Shown one piece after another: positions 48,538 through 56,609 of a stretch of 64,000 nucleotides of DNA (the first letter of the stretch is position 1; each line of letters starts with the position of its first letter). The position numbers and the translations under genes are program-made. The DNA is from Lachnospiraceae bacterium (lineage in GTDB: Bacteria > Bacillota > Clostridia > Lachnospirales > Lachnospiraceae): NCBI GenBank assembly GCA_910575475.1, contig CAJTGD010000021.1, forward strand, positions 1 to 64,000, written 5' to 3'. Below the pieces are notes generated by a model. It did not search any database, was not told the DNA's origin, and worked only from the letters and a program-made list of their open reading frames with translations.

Positions 48538-48615
48538 CTACCCCGGCAGTGGTTTATCTGCCTAAATCCATACAGCGGACACGCTGTTAAAAACCATGTT
48601 AGGAGGATATGACAC

Positions 48616-49224
48616 ATGAAAAACATTGAACAGATTTTGAAAGAAGCAGGAATTGAGGTTACGGACGAACAGAAAGCAGCGGTCAATGCGGCGGTGACGG
48701 AGAACTACAAGACCATTGCCGAGTTTGACAAGCAGGCTAAGAAGCTGACGGCAGCAGAAGCGGATCTGGACAATTACAAAAGGCAGCTTGACACGGCAAA
48801 TGAAACCCTGGAGAAGTTTAAGGACATCGACCCGGAGAAGCAGGCAGAGGAAATCCAGAAGTATAAGCAGGCGGCGAAAGAAGCGCAGGAAGCGGCTGAT
48901 AAGAAGATTTTGCAGCGTGACCAGAGGGATTATCTGAAAGGCGAGTTCGATAATCTGGGCATCAAATCGGGACGTGTCAGGGATTCGCTTATGCGTGAAA
49001 TCATGGGCGAGGACGGTTTGAAGTGGAAGGACGGCGCATTTATGGGGCTGTCGGACTATCTGGCAAAGGAGAATGAAAAAGACCACTTCTACCAGACCGA
49101 AGCTGAAAAGGCAGAAGCCGAAGCCAAAGAGAAAGCCGCCGGAAGTGCGCCGAAGTTTACGGACAAGTCCGAGCCGAAGCAGACCCCGGCAAAAGATACC
49201 AGTCCGGCTCCTGTGATTTTCTAA
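48616..49224 (+). CDS. Phage scaffolding protein (GP20-like)
   Basis: 202 residues, mostly coiled coil (EFDKQAKKLTAAEADLDNYK). MKNIEQILKEAGIEVTDEQK at the start and QRDYLKGEFDNLGIKSGRV in the middle match the minor structural GP20 scaffold family. It guides capsid assembly and is directly followed by the capsid gene. AGGAGG upstream. Confidence 0.88.
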   Translation: MKNIEQILKEAGIEVTDEQKAAVNAAVTENYKTIAEFDKQAKKLTAAEADLDNYKRQLDTANETLEKFKDIDPEKQAEEIQKYKQAAKEAQEAADKKILQRDQRDYLKGEFDNLGIKSGRVRDSLMREIMGEDGLKWKDGAFMGLSDYLAKENEKDHFYQTEAEKAEAEAKEKAAGSAPKFTDKSEPKQTPAKDTSPAPVIF

Positions 49225-49252
49225 ATCAAACAGAAAAGAAAGGACAAACAAA

Positions 49253-50215
49253 ATGGCTATTGATTCATTAAATCTTGTAAAACTTTCCGATTTGGCAGGA
49301 ACCGAAGATGGAAAGCTGAAACTTGCAGAGGAATATAAGGGCATTATTGAGAATGTCGGCAGGCGGACAATTTCGAGCCTTTTCAAAAATCAGAGATTAT
49401 CCGGCGACCCGCAGGCAGGAACGCTTGTGGCAAAAAGATTTGCTTCTGCGAAGTCCGAGGAATACGGTACGGCAAGGGCGGCAAGAAAAGGAAAGCCCGG
49501 CAGGGGATTTGAGGTTGCTGTTGATATCGACATCGACAAGGAAATCATGGAGGAATACGAGGAAAAAGACATCCGGCTTGGCGGCATTCCGGGGCTGTTG
49601 TCCGAGAGAAGAACAGCTATTACCCGTGCCATGGTTCGGGAACTGGACGAAAATTTCTTCCTTGTAGCTGTCGGAAAGCGCAAAGAGAGTGACGGAACTG
49701 TTGGGACTGTTACCGGCGGTACAGAGGTTACAGTGTCTGGCGATACCATCAAAGACCGTGTAACGGCGGTAGTGATGAAGCTGCATACTGCAAAAAATGA
49801 GTTTGTGGACGGCATTGAGAAAGAGGACATCCATGTTGTCCTGTCCCCGGAAGCCTACGAGGAAATGCGTGATTACATCGACACCAAAGGAAATGCCAAT
49901 GTTCAGACAGACGTGGCGGAGTTTGGGCGGTATCACGGCGCATGGATTTACTCCAATGTTCATCAGCCGGAGGGCGTTGAAATTATCGCTATGTGTACCG
50001 GGGCGATTGCGGAGCCGGTTATGGCAGACGAATACCAGGCAAAGCAGATTGAGCTTTCCAATGCGTATGCAATCGGTATGTTTTTCCACTACGGCTGTAA
50101 GGTTGTTATGCCTGACCTGATTTTCTTTAGCAAGAAACCGGGTGCAGCCAGCGCAAGCGAAACCGGAGAGGAATCTGGAGACACGACAAGGGCAAAGAGT
50201 ACGAAGCTGTCATAA
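49253..50215 (+). CDS. Major capsid protein
   Basis: 320 residues, HK97-fold type by context and pattern: KLAEEYKGIIENVGRRTISS at the N-arm, ERRTAITRAMVRELDENFFL in the spine-helix region, VVLSPEAYEEMRDYI in the A-domain and AIGMFFHYGCKVVMPD near the end. Directly after the scaffold gene. Complete. Confidence 0.9.
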   Translation: MAIDSLNLVKLSDLAGTEDGKLKLAEEYKGIIENVGRRTISSLFKNQRLSGDPQAGTLVAKRFASAKSEEYGTARAARKGKPGRGFEVAVDIDIDKEIMEEYEEKDIRLGGIPGLLSERRTAITRAMVRELDENFFLVAVGKRKESDGTVGTVTGGTEVTVSGDTIKDRVTAVVMKLHTAKNEFVDGIEKEDIHVVLSPEAYEEMRDYIDTKGNANVQTDVAEFGRYHGAWIYSNVHQPEGVEIIAMCTGAIAEPVMADEYQAKQIELSNAYAIGMFFHYGCKVVMPDLIFFSKKPGAASASETGEESGDTTRAKSTKLS

Positions 50216-50228
50216 GGAGCAAACCGGA

Positions 50229-50576
50229 ATGAAGCAAACAGTGGTATTTGACTTTGATGGAGTAATCCACAGTTATACAAGCGGCTGGGTTAGGGAAGAT
50301 ATAATCCCTGGCCCTCCTGTTCCCGGAATAAAAGAATCCATAGACGGCATGAGAGCCGCCGGGTATGAAGTTGTCATTGTGTCTACAAGGTGCGCCCATG
50401 TTGGAGGACTGGGGGCAATCAATGAGTGGCTGACAAAGTATGGAATCACAGTTGATAGTGTCCGAACTGAAAAGCCGCCCGCAATTTGCTACATTGACGA
50501 CCGGGCAATATGCTTTGACGGACACCCAGAAACTTTGCTTGAAAAAGTGCGAAGCTTTAAGCCGTGGAACAAATAG
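50229..50576 (+). CDS. HAD-like phosphatase
   Basis: 115 residues from the ATG at 50229 (AAGGAGCAAACC upstream). VVFDFDGVIHSYTSGW holds the nucleophilic Asp motif DxD; YEVVIVSTRCAHVGG the second motif; ICYIDDRAICFDG the metal-binding acidic pair. No cap domain. Likely a nucleotide or small phosphoester phosphatase carried as a moron between capsid and connector genes. Confidence 0.82.
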   Translation: MKQTVVFDFDGVIHSYTSGWVREDIIPGPPVPGIKESIDGMRAAGYEVVIVSTRCAHVGGLGAINEWLTKYGITVDSVRTEKPPAICYIDDRAICFDGHPETLLEKVRSFKPWNK

Positions 50577-50588
50577 GAGCAAGCCGGC

Positions 50589-50642
50589 ATGGGATATGTA
50601 AAGTATTTCATGCCGGAAACCAGATTGGAGGAAAATAAAAGC
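50589..50642 (+). pseudogene. Duplicated start of the head-tail connector gene
   Basis: Reads MGYVKYFMPETRLEENKS in frame. The connector at 50970 begins MGYVTYDYYKSIYGEDSMPE with the same ATGGGATATGTA and ATGCCGGAAACC strings. A recombination scar left when the phosphatase and DUF4406 genes entered. It is in frame with the DUF4406 gene. Confidence 0.65.
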
Positions 50643-50957
50643 ATGAAGAAATTATTTATTTCACAGCCCATGAAAGGCAAGACGGACGAGGAAATTTTGG
50701 CAGTAAGAGAAAAGGCAATCAAGAGCGCAGAGGAAAAGTTGGGCGAGCCGGTAGAGGTTATTGATTCTTTCTTTCAGAGCGCACCGGCAGACGCAAGACC
50801 GCTGTGGTTTCTTGGTAAAAGCCTTGAGTTGCTGTCTACGGCTGATGTGGCTTTCTTCGCTAAAGGCTGGGAAGATGCAAGGGGCTGTAAGATTGAGAAC
50901 ACTTGCGCCATTGAGTACGGCATTGATGTTGTGATTGAGGATTACACAGCGCAGTAA
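50643..50957 (+). CDS. DUF4406 protein (nucleoside deoxyribosyltransferase-like)
   Basis: 104 residues from the ATG at 50643 with GGAGG upstream. KLFISQPMKGKTDEEILAVR and AFFAKGWEDARGCKIENTCA match DUF4406, related to nucleoside 2-deoxyribosyltransferases. Probably handles nucleotides; with the HAD phosphatase it forms a two-gene nucleotide-related moron. Confidence 0.8.
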   Translation: MKKLFISQPMKGKTDEEILAVREKAIKSAEEKLGEPVEVIDSFFQSAPADARPLWFLGKSLELLSTADVAFFAKGWEDARGCKIENTCAIEYGIDVVIEDYTAQ

Positions 50958-50969
50958 GGAGCGTAGCCT

Positions 50970-51524
50970 ATGGGATATGTAACCTACGACTACTACAAAA
51001 GCATATACGGCGAGGATTCGATGCCGGAAACCGACTTTAATAGGCTGTCATGGGAAGCCTGCCGCAGGGTGGACACACTCACGCTGAATAAGCTGAAATT
51101 CGCATTTCCCACCAATGAGGACGATATTGAAGCCGTCCGGCGGTGTGTCTGCAAGCTGATTGAGATTGCCGGGCAGATTGAAGCGGCGAATAAGCGTGTA
51201 TCAGAGGGGCAAGGGTATATTACGGACGAATCCGGCGCACTCCGGGGGAAAGTGGTGTCTTCCGTTTCCTCCGGCAGTGAATCCATATCGTACACGGCAA
51301 AGGCAGAATCCAGCAGCACACTGATTGACGCTGTTTTGTCTGACAAGGCGGCGCAGGAGCGTCTATATCGTGACACGGTGAGGGAATATCTCTCACTCGT
51401 GCCTGATTCCAACGGCGTGAATCTTCTGTATGCCGGAATCCCCTACCCACGCCGCAATGCCCCGATAAGCAGACCGCCGGAGAATAAGCCGGTGGAGAAT
51501 CCGGAGGAAAGCGAGAAATTATGA
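50970..51524 (+). CDS. Head-tail connector protein
   Basis: 184 residues: MGYVTYDYYKSIYGEDSMPE, FNRLSWEACRRVDTLTLNKL, TVREYLSLVPDSNGVNLLYA. Gp6-like head completion protein by sequence pattern and by its place after the capsid gene. Pro-rich C-terminal tail. Overlaps the next gene by 4 nt. Confidence 0.8.
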   Translation: MGYVTYDYYKSIYGEDSMPETDFNRLSWEACRRVDTLTLNKLKFAFPTNEDDIEAVRRCVCKLIEIAGQIEAANKRVSEGQGYITDESGALRGKVVSSVSSGSESISYTAKAESSSTLIDAVLSDKAAQERLYRDTVREYLSLVPDSNGVNLLYAGIPYPRRNAPISRPPENKPVENPEESEKL

Positions 51525-51871
51525 AAGAACAAAAAGTGAATATTCTTGGAACTGAATGGAAAATCGTCACTTGCAAGGAAGAAGAAAGCGAATTGCTGAA
51601 TGGAAAATACCGTGACGGTTGCACTGACAATTCCACAAGAACAATTTATATCTGTGAGAAAAAGCCTGACTGTGAATTGCAGGATTACGAGATGTGGAAA
51701 CGTCTTTCTCTGCGGCATGAGATTTTTCATGCGTTCCTTTTTGAAAGTGGTTTGGACGCAAGCTCAAATTGCACAAATCGACCGTGGGCAGAGAATGAAG
51801 AAATGGTTGACTGGTTCGCCATTCAGTCCCCGAAGATTTACAAAGTCTTTGCGGAACTGGATATTTTGTAG
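51521..51871 (+). CDS. HExxH metalloprotease-like protein
   Basis: 116 residues. LRHEIFHAFLFESGL is a canonical HExxH helix, with EEMVDWFAIQSPKI as a possible third ligand (Glu). Opening NILGTEWKIVTCKEEES resembles small phage ImmA/SprT-like peptidases. Its place inside the connector operon is odd for a protease; it may be a moron. Confidence 0.7.
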   Translation: MKEQKVNILGTEWKIVTCKEEESELLNGKYRDGCTDNSTRTIYICEKKPDCELQDYEMWKRLSLRHEIFHAFLFESGLDASSNCTNRPWAENEEMVDWFAIQSPKIYKVFAELDIL

Positions 51872-51884
51872 GAGGGTGGTTTTG

Positions 51885-52031
51885 GTGGAAACTCAAAAAG
51901 CGATTGATAACCTTATTTCGATGAAAACCGAAATTGAATTTGAATCTGACGATACAAAGCAGATGAAAAGAATCAAGATTGACACAATCAATGAAGCAAT
52001 TAAGGCTTTAAAGAAGCAAATGGAAGATTAG
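51885..52031 (+). CDS. Small helical phage protein
   Basis: 48 residues from the GTG at 51885 (TTG at 51882 possible), AGGAGGGTGG upstream. Two amphipathic helices (QKAIDNLISMKTEIEFESDD, KIDTINEAIKALKKQME). Unknown. Confidence 0.55.
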   Translation: METQKAIDNLISMKTEIEFESDDTKQMKRIKIDTINEAIKALKKQMED

Positions 52032-52042
52032 GTGTTTGCCAT

Positions 52043-52516
52043 ATGGGAATAGGCTATGTTGACAGCGTGGTTGTCTATAACCGCTACATAAACGGACTGA
52101 TGGAAACAGAAACATATTTCGGCACACGGTTTGACAATGTGCGGATTGAGTTCACGCAGGAAGAAAACCAGACCAAAGCAGGAAAAGAAAATGTAAGTAC
52201 TTGTCTGCTGAAAATCAAAAATAACAGCACGCTTCCAAAGCCATTCAAAGACCCTAAAAAGTGGGAAAAGCTGACTACGGAAGAAATGCTTGAATACTTC
52301 ACTTTGAATACTGGCGGTGATTTCTTTGTTATTGTAAAGCGAGAAGGACTTAACCTTGACATTGAACCCCCTACTGGATTGATAGAAAGCAGTACAAGTG
52401 AACTTTACAACGGTAATTTCTTTGAGTACATGAAAGCGAATTATGGTTATGTGTATTCTTTGAATAGCTTTGCACAGCTTGATTTGATTCCGCATTTCCA
52501 AGTGGGCGGATTGTAA
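52043..52516 (+). CDS. Putative minor capsid/head closure protein (DUF6751-like)
   Basis: 157 residues. VVVYNRYINGLMETETYFGT, VSTCLLKIKNNSTLPKPFKD, FFVIVKREGLNLDIEP and LIPHFQVGGL fit small head-closure proteins that follow the connector in Siphovirus-like phages. An in-frame duplicate of its last 24 residues follows the stop codon. Confidence 0.7.
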   Translation: MGIGYVDSVVVYNRYINGLMETETYFGTRFDNVRIEFTQEENQTKAGKENVSTCLLKIKNNSTLPKPFKDPKKWEKLTTEEMLEYFTLNTGGDFFVIVKREGLNLDIEPPTGLIESSTSELYNGNFFEYMKANYGYVYSLNSFAQLDLIPHFQVGGL

Positions 52517-52519
52517 CAC

Positions 52520-52591
52520 GGCTATGCGTTCAGCGTTGATACAGTGGACGTTTATACATTAATACCAAGATTTGAAATAGGAGGAAGATAA
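52520..52591 (+). pseudogene. In-frame duplicate C-terminus of the head closure gene
   Basis: Right after the stop and one codon, the same frame reads GYAFSVDTVDVYTLIPRFEI then GGR and stop, homologous to GYVYSLNSFAQLDLIPHFQV-GGL at the end of the gene above. A remnant of a replaced allele, or a read-through alternative tail. Confidence 0.65.
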
Positions 52592-52595
52592 GAAG

Positions 52596-52802
52596 ATGAA
52601 AGAGATTAAATTTATTATACCTGAAAACGGAGAGAAGTTATCTGCAAATGCTGATGAACTGCACAAGGAACTTCTGAAACTTCCAGCTGAAATGTATGTG
52701 AATTTGTATCACATGATGAAAAGCAAGATGGAGAACAGCTATTTTGTTTCAAATGGCTGCATTTCTGCCAGTTCTATTTCTTCTGGCGTAGTAAGGATTT
52801 AG
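52596..52802 (+). CDS. Small phage protein, unknown
   Basis: 68 residues: MKEIKFIIPENGEKLSANAD, then ELLKLPAEMYVNLYHMMKSK. AGGAGG upstream (inside the duplicated tail). Unknown function. Confidence 0.6.
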   Translation: MKEIKFIIPENGEKLSANADELHKELLKLPAEMYVNLYHMMKSKMENSYFVSNGCISASSISSGVVRI

Positions 52803-52805
52803 CCT

Positions 52806-53255
52806 ATGCCCGAAGAAATCAAAGAACGCCTATCCAAAACAGAATATGATAAAGTCGGCGAAATGCTGCTGGAACTGATTGCAGAGTGTCCGTATATACC
52901 GGCAGGAGCAAACATCAAATATAACTCTAAGGATGTCGGCAAGTGCGTGTATATCATAACAGCCGGGGGGAATATCAAGAGCCGGAATGTGCTTGGTGGA
53001 TTTACGGCAGAACTGACTATCCAGGTTGCCTACCAGAGTTTTCCGCAAGGCAACGGACAGATGATAAACGCACAGGCAGTCGTGGACAACATTACCGGAT
53101 GGCTGGAGGATATACAGAACCTCCCCCGGCTGACCGGAAACAGGACTATAACAAAGATTACCGCAAGTGGCAGCTTCCCGGATGTGGAAGAGGTTGAGGG
53201 GGATAAGTCAACCGTGTTTGCTGCTAATGTAGTGATGGAATATGAAGTAGAGTAA
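52806..53255 (+). CDS. Tail terminator/minor capsid protein
   Basis: 149 residues. DKVGEMLLELIAECPYIPAG, ELTIQVAYQSFPQGNGQMIN and EGDKSTVFAANVVMEYEV match minor capsid proteins placed just before the tail tube gene, likely the tail terminator that caps the tube at the head side. Confidence 0.75.
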   Translation: MPEEIKERLSKTEYDKVGEMLLELIAECPYIPAGANIKYNSKDVGKCVYIITAGGNIKSRNVLGGFTAELTIQVAYQSFPQGNGQMINAQAVVDNITGWLEDIQNLPRLTGNRTITKITASGSFPDVEEVEGDKSTVFAANVVMEYEVE

Positions 53256-53262
53256 GTAATTA

Positions 53263-53309
53263 CCGGCTTGCGATTGGAGCAAGTCGCTGACCCCTAAAAG
53301 TTATGGGGT
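53263..53309 (+). ncRNA. Two-stem RNA motif, copy 1 (upstream of tail tube)
   Basis: Stem 1 GGCTTGC/GCAAGTC with loop GATTGGA, joining GCTGA, stem 2 CCCC/GGGG with a 10-nt loop. It sits 17 nt before the tail tube ATG. Copy 2 at 57338 has the same plan with compensatory stem changes. Confidence 0.65.
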
Positions 53310-53325
53310 AGAAAGGAGAAAAAGT

Positions 53326-53877
53326 ATGCCCGAAACAACAAAAACAGGAAAGATTCTAAGAGGACAGAGGGCCATGTGGCTGACGTTCGATAATGCAAAA
53401 TACACATGCCTTGGGAAAGACTCTGATGATCTGTCAATCGACATGAACCCAGACACCGAAACAATCAAAAACGTCCAGGGGGAAACGACCTTCGTCAACA
53501 ACGGTTATACACCGTCCATGAGCAACGAATACATAGCAAGGCGGGAGGATGCGATCTATCCTCACATCCAGTACATCGCAGACCATTTGGCGGTGGATGA
53601 TGAACACACGGCGGCAACCATGATTGTGGCGACTCTTGACATCGAAGTAAGTGAAACAGGAGCAAAAACAGCGACCGGATCAGGATATTCCGTCCCGGTT
53701 AAGATTGTTGTTGATAATGACGGTGGTTCTACATCTGGTTATGCTATTCCGTTTACAATCAATGAGGACGGGGCCCGTACTCAGGGGACTGTATCGGTAG
53801 CCGACAAGGTTCCGACATTTACCGCGGGAAACGCATCTACGGTGAATGATAATAACGAATCATCCCTGTCTGATTGA
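53326..53877 (+). CDS. Major tail (tube) protein
   Basis: 183 residues. RAMWLTFDNAKYTCLGKDSD, NPDTETIKNVQGETTFVNNG and EYIARREDAIYPHIQYIADH are typical of the tail-tube protein preceding chaperone genes in Clostridia phages. The C-terminal ~50 residues (GYAIPFTINEDGARTQGTVS) form an added beta-rich domain. Confidence 0.8.
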   Translation: MPETTKTGKILRGQRAMWLTFDNAKYTCLGKDSDDLSIDMNPDTETIKNVQGETTFVNNGYTPSMSNEYIARREDAIYPHIQYIADHLAVDDEHTAATMIVATLDIEVSETGAKTATGSGYSVPVKIVVDNDGGSTSGYAIPFTINEDGARTQGTVSVADKVPTFTAGNASTVNDNNESSLSD

Positions 53878-53888
53878 GGTGGAATCTT

Positions 53889-54280
53889 ATGATTGGAAAA
53901 ATAATTTATGGTAAATTTGTCCCCTTCTCTGATTTAGGGGGTAGGGCAAAACCATTTTAACACCGAATAAAGCTGTGGTGTCGGGTGCGGACGGAACTTT
54001 GCGGGCCAGCGAGGTTACAGCGGAGGAAGTAGGTTTCCTGGCTGGACTGACTGGGAATGTGCAAGAGCAGATGGATTTGTTTGATTCCTATAGTAATGTT
54101 GCAAGGGCGAACGACACAGACTTTAATGAGTTTGCGAGAAAATCGGCTGTGAACGGAAATATCATTCCGTTTATAACTGCACGAATGAAAAACGCTCCTT
54201 TTTCACCTGATACTATTGCTTTAGGGATGCCTTTTTTTAGAAAAATTATTTTCTACGGATATATATGTAATTTATTTTGA
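53889..54280 (+). pseudogene. Frameshifted tail-fibre-like fragment
   Basis: A short frame from ATG 53889 (MIGKIIYGKFVPFSDLGGRA) stops at 53960. One frame over, TILTPNKAVVSGADGTLRAS and EVTAEEVGFLAGLTGNVQEQ follow, a pattern of phage tail-fibre shafts (SD..G.. V.ATEL.YL.GVT.N.Q.Q). An extra G in GGGGGTAGGG would explain the break. The end (54200-54280) is AT-rich and not fibre-like. Out of place between tube and chaperone genes. Confidence 0.55.
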
Positions 54281-54358
54281 TTTGCACGCAAAATCAAGCG
54301 GAGTCTCTAACGTGAGACCATCTTAGCAGTATAAATTTAAGGGAAGAAAGGTCGCAAT

Positions 54359-54868
54359 ATGGGAAAATATAACTTAAACTTAGAAGGCGCAGAAATAGAC
54401 GAAATCATCCTAAACAAGCACGGTGATAAAATAGAAATTTCTGCGGACGATGCAAGCCTTTTTGATAAATTTGCAAATGGGTTTGACGAGATAATCAAAA
54501 TGGCAGACGGAATGCCGGAAAAAATGGAAACGGTTGAAAAGGAGTTTGAAGGAAAAGAAGATTCTGACATTCAGAAATCTGTAGCTGTGTCGAGAGTGCG
54601 TGTTGAGTTCTGCGAAAAAGCGATTGGCATTATCGATAATATTTTTGGCGAAGGAACAGCAAAAAAGTCTTTCAGAGACGGGTATGAGGCAATTCCCGAT
54701 TTTCTACCGGACGAGGACATGTTCATTGCGTTTTTTGAGAAAATGACCCCAATCATGGAAGATATCTTCAACCGAAAAATGGAGCGCCAGGAAAAAGCAA
54801 GCAAGGCACGTATGGCGAAGTATCAGCCGCAGGATCATAAAAAGCCGCAGAGGAAAAGCACAAAATGA
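54359..54868 (+). CDS. Tail assembly chaperone (first)
   Basis: 169 residues: NLEGAEIDEIILNKHGDKIE, VRVEFCEKAIGIIDNIFGEG, then FEKMTPIMEDIFNRKMERQE. Helical gpG-like chaperone that coats the tape measure during tail assembly. Ends with ATGA overlap to the Gp15-like gene, so no frameshift fusion is needed. Confidence 0.78.
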   Translation: MGKYNLNLEGAEIDEIILNKHGDKIEISADDASLFDKFANGFDEIIKMADGMPEKMETVEKEFEGKEDSDIQKSVAVSRVRVEFCEKAIGIIDNIFGEGTAKKSFRDGYEAIPDFLPDEDMFIAFFEKMTPIMEDIFNRKMERQEKASKARMAKYQPQDHKKPQRKSTK

Positions 54869-55458
54869 TAGGCGCATTACCGGAAACATTGAGCGTAGGC
54901 GGCGAAGATTATTCCGTCCGGGCTGATTATCGAAACATCCTGCAAACCTTCGAAGCGTTCCAGGATCCGGAGCTTAAGCCTGCGGAAAAATGGATCGTTG
55001 CAATCTATCTGATATTCGAAAAATTTTCCTGCGCTGACGATGTGATCCATGCGGCGCAGGATGGTTTCGATTTGGAAGAAGCGCAAGAACGGATATTATG
55101 GTTTATCTCTGCAGGGCAGCCAGAGGAGAGCATAGTGGAGCTTCCGGTATACAACTGGACGCAGGACGAACAAATGATTTTCTCTGCAGTCAATAAGGTT
55201 GCTGGGAAAGAGACAAGGGAATTGGATTACCTGCACTGGTGGACGTTCCTGGGATATTTTAACGAGATCGGAGAGGGAACTTTTTCATTCATTGTTGGAA
55301 TAAGAGATAAGCTGAATAATCACAAAAAGTTAGAAAAACACGAGAGGGAATTTGTCATGAAGAACAAAAAACTTGTCAAGCTGGAAAGTCCAAAAACAGA
55401 ATCTGAACTTGCGGAAGAAATGGAGAATCAGGCTATTCGTGATGAGGTGTTTGGATGA
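54865..55458 (+). CDS. Gp15-like tail assembly chaperone
   Basis: 197 residues. LPETLSVGGEDYSVRADYRN, PAEKWIVAIYLIFEKFSCAD, ERILWFISAGQPEES and DYLHWWTFLGYFNEIGEGTF are the bacteriophage Gp15 signature. Acts with the gene before it. The tape measure normally follows directly; here 1.9 kb of cassette genes intervene. Confidence 0.9.
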   Translation: MIGALPETLSVGGEDYSVRADYRNILQTFEAFQDPELKPAEKWIVAIYLIFEKFSCADDVIHAAQDGFDLEEAQERILWFISAGQPEESIVELPVYNWTQDEQMIFSAVNKVAGKETRELDYLHWWTFLGYFNEIGEGTFSFIVGIRDKLNNHKKLEKHEREFVMKNKKLVKLESPKTESELAEEMENQAIRDEVFG

Positions 55459-55601
55459 CAGAAAAAAGAGATCGGCAGGACGTCCCGGGAGATTGCGGAT
55501 CGGGGCAATACTGCAGAGGTCAATCGGAATAAGGAAACAGCACATTGAAAACTGAATATTGATTGGCAATTTGTTAATTTTAAAAATTTTTACTTATCCT
55601 A
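55459..55601 (+). other. Junction with a degraded coding tail
   Basis: A short open stretch (KKEIGRTSREIADRGNTAEV) after the Gp15 stop looks like the end of a displaced protein. No start. It marks the left border of the inserted cassette. Confidence 0.35.
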
Positions 55602-55630
55602 TTGACAATTATAACGCATTGCGTTATAAT
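55602..55630 (+). promoter_or_regulatory. Consensus sigma-70 promoter with palindromic operator
   Basis: TTGACA (55602-55607), 17 nt, TATAAT (55625-55630), a perfect consensus. A 21-bp palindrome TTATAACGCA-T-TGCGTTATAA (55609-55629) fills the spacer and -10, an ideal repressor site. The HTH protein two genes downstream is the obvious candidate binder. Confidence 0.85.
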
Positions 55631-55663
55631 GCATACATAAGATAAATCAAGAAGGAAATGAAA

Positions 55664-55894
55664 ATGTCAGAATTTTATAGTGCAGTATACGAGGGAACAA
55701 TCAACGAGGTAGCAGATTATATCAGGGGAAATTTTGAGGACTGCCAGTGGGATTGCCCAACGGGAATAGAGGATGTTGAAGGCATTATTGACGTGCTCAG
55801 TGCAGAGCCAGAAATTGCAATCGAAATTGATTACAACGGAAATATTCGTTGTAAAGGCGATGTGGAAACTTTTGCAAACATTGTAAAGGATTAG
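55664..55894 (+). CDS. Cassette gene 1, small acidic protein
   Basis: 76 residues from 55664 (MSEFYSAVYEGTINEVADYI), AAGGAAATGAAA upstream. Acidic alpha/beta protein ending CKGDVETFANIVKD. No family recognised. First gene of the palindrome-controlled cassette. Confidence 0.65.
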   Translation: MSEFYSAVYEGTINEVADYIRGNFEDCQWDCPTGIEDVEGIIDVLSAEPEIAIEIDYNGNIRCKGDVETFANIVKD

Positions 55895-55905
55895 GAGGTA
55901 ATGTG

Positions 55906-56424
55906 ATGGGTGGACGTGGAGGAAATAGTGGCTTGTCATCTCAATCAACACAGGAAAAATTATTTGAGAGAGAGCGGGAAATTAGCGCACGGAAAAAAGA
56001 GTTAAATGACATTTTGCGAGATAGCGATGAATGGAGCATAAGGAACCCATCTCCTGAAATAGCAGCAGAACAGAAAAAGCTAAATGCTGAACTCGAAGAA
56101 ATCAAGGAAAAGAGAAGAAACCTGCCAAATCTTACTTTTTATGTTGTAAATACAGAAACTGAAAAAATTGAAAAAGTTACTGTAGACAATAAGGGAAGCC
56201 ATCATTATTCTCCAGAAATACGAGCGATTGCGAAAGCAACAGGAAAGATTGATGAAATTGCTCTTGATTACTCGCAAAGCGGAAAAGTAAAGTCTTTTGA
56301 AAGCAAAAAACAAGCAGAAAATTATACAAAAAGCACAAATCGAAAAGTAACCGCAGAAGATGGAGAGAGGTGGCGTAAAAAAGTAAGACGGGCACAAAGA
56401 ATGATTACATACGACAACTTTTAA
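55906..56424 (+). CDS. Cassette gene 2, MGGRGG-type protein, possible effector
   Basis: 172 residues from 55906 (AGGAGG seven bases up). A Gly-rich start (MGGRGGNSGLSSQS), a coiled coil (LFEREREISARKKELNDILR), then a compact basic domain with VVNTETEKIEKVTVDNKGSH and WRKKVRRAQRMITYDNF. The Gly-rich start is frequent in phage-borne polymorphic effector proteins. Could be the toxin of a toxin-antitoxin pair with the HTH gene; unproven. Confidence 0.55.
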   Translation: MGGRGGNSGLSSQSTQEKLFEREREISARKKELNDILRDSDEWSIRNPSPEIAAEQKKLNAELEEIKEKRRNLPNLTFYVVNTETEKIEKVTVDNKGSHHYSPEIRAIAKATGKIDEIALDYSQSGKVKSFESKKQAENYTKSTNRKVTAEDGERWRKKVRRAQRMITYDNF

Positions 56425-56435
56425 ATGGAAATAAT

Positions 56436-56609
56436 ATGAGTATAAAAGAATTGAGAGTTATAATGAATATGTCTCAAAGACAATTTGCGGAATATTTTGG
56501 AATACCAATAAGGACTATACAATGTTGGGAAATAGGGCAAAGGAAACCGCCCGACTACATACCAAAACTTTTAGAACGAATATGGATTTTAGAGATTGCC
56601 AACCAATAA
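56436..56609 (+). CDS. Cassette gene 3, HTH protein (antitoxin/repressor-like)
   Basis: 57 residues: MSIKELRVIMNMSQRQFAEY and FGIPIRTIQCWEIGQRKPPD form a complete XRE-type HTH and little else. Ribosome site weak (ATGGAAATAAT). Terminator right after. Likely binds the palindrome at 55609 and represses the cassette. Confidence 0.7.
   Translation: MSIKELRVIMNMSQRQFAEYFGIPIRTIQCWEIGQRKPPDYIPKLLERIWILEIANQ

Noticed and set aside
54850..54880. Programmed -1 frameshift between tail chaperones
   Set aside because: No slippery heptamer found; the genes use a plain ATGA overlap.
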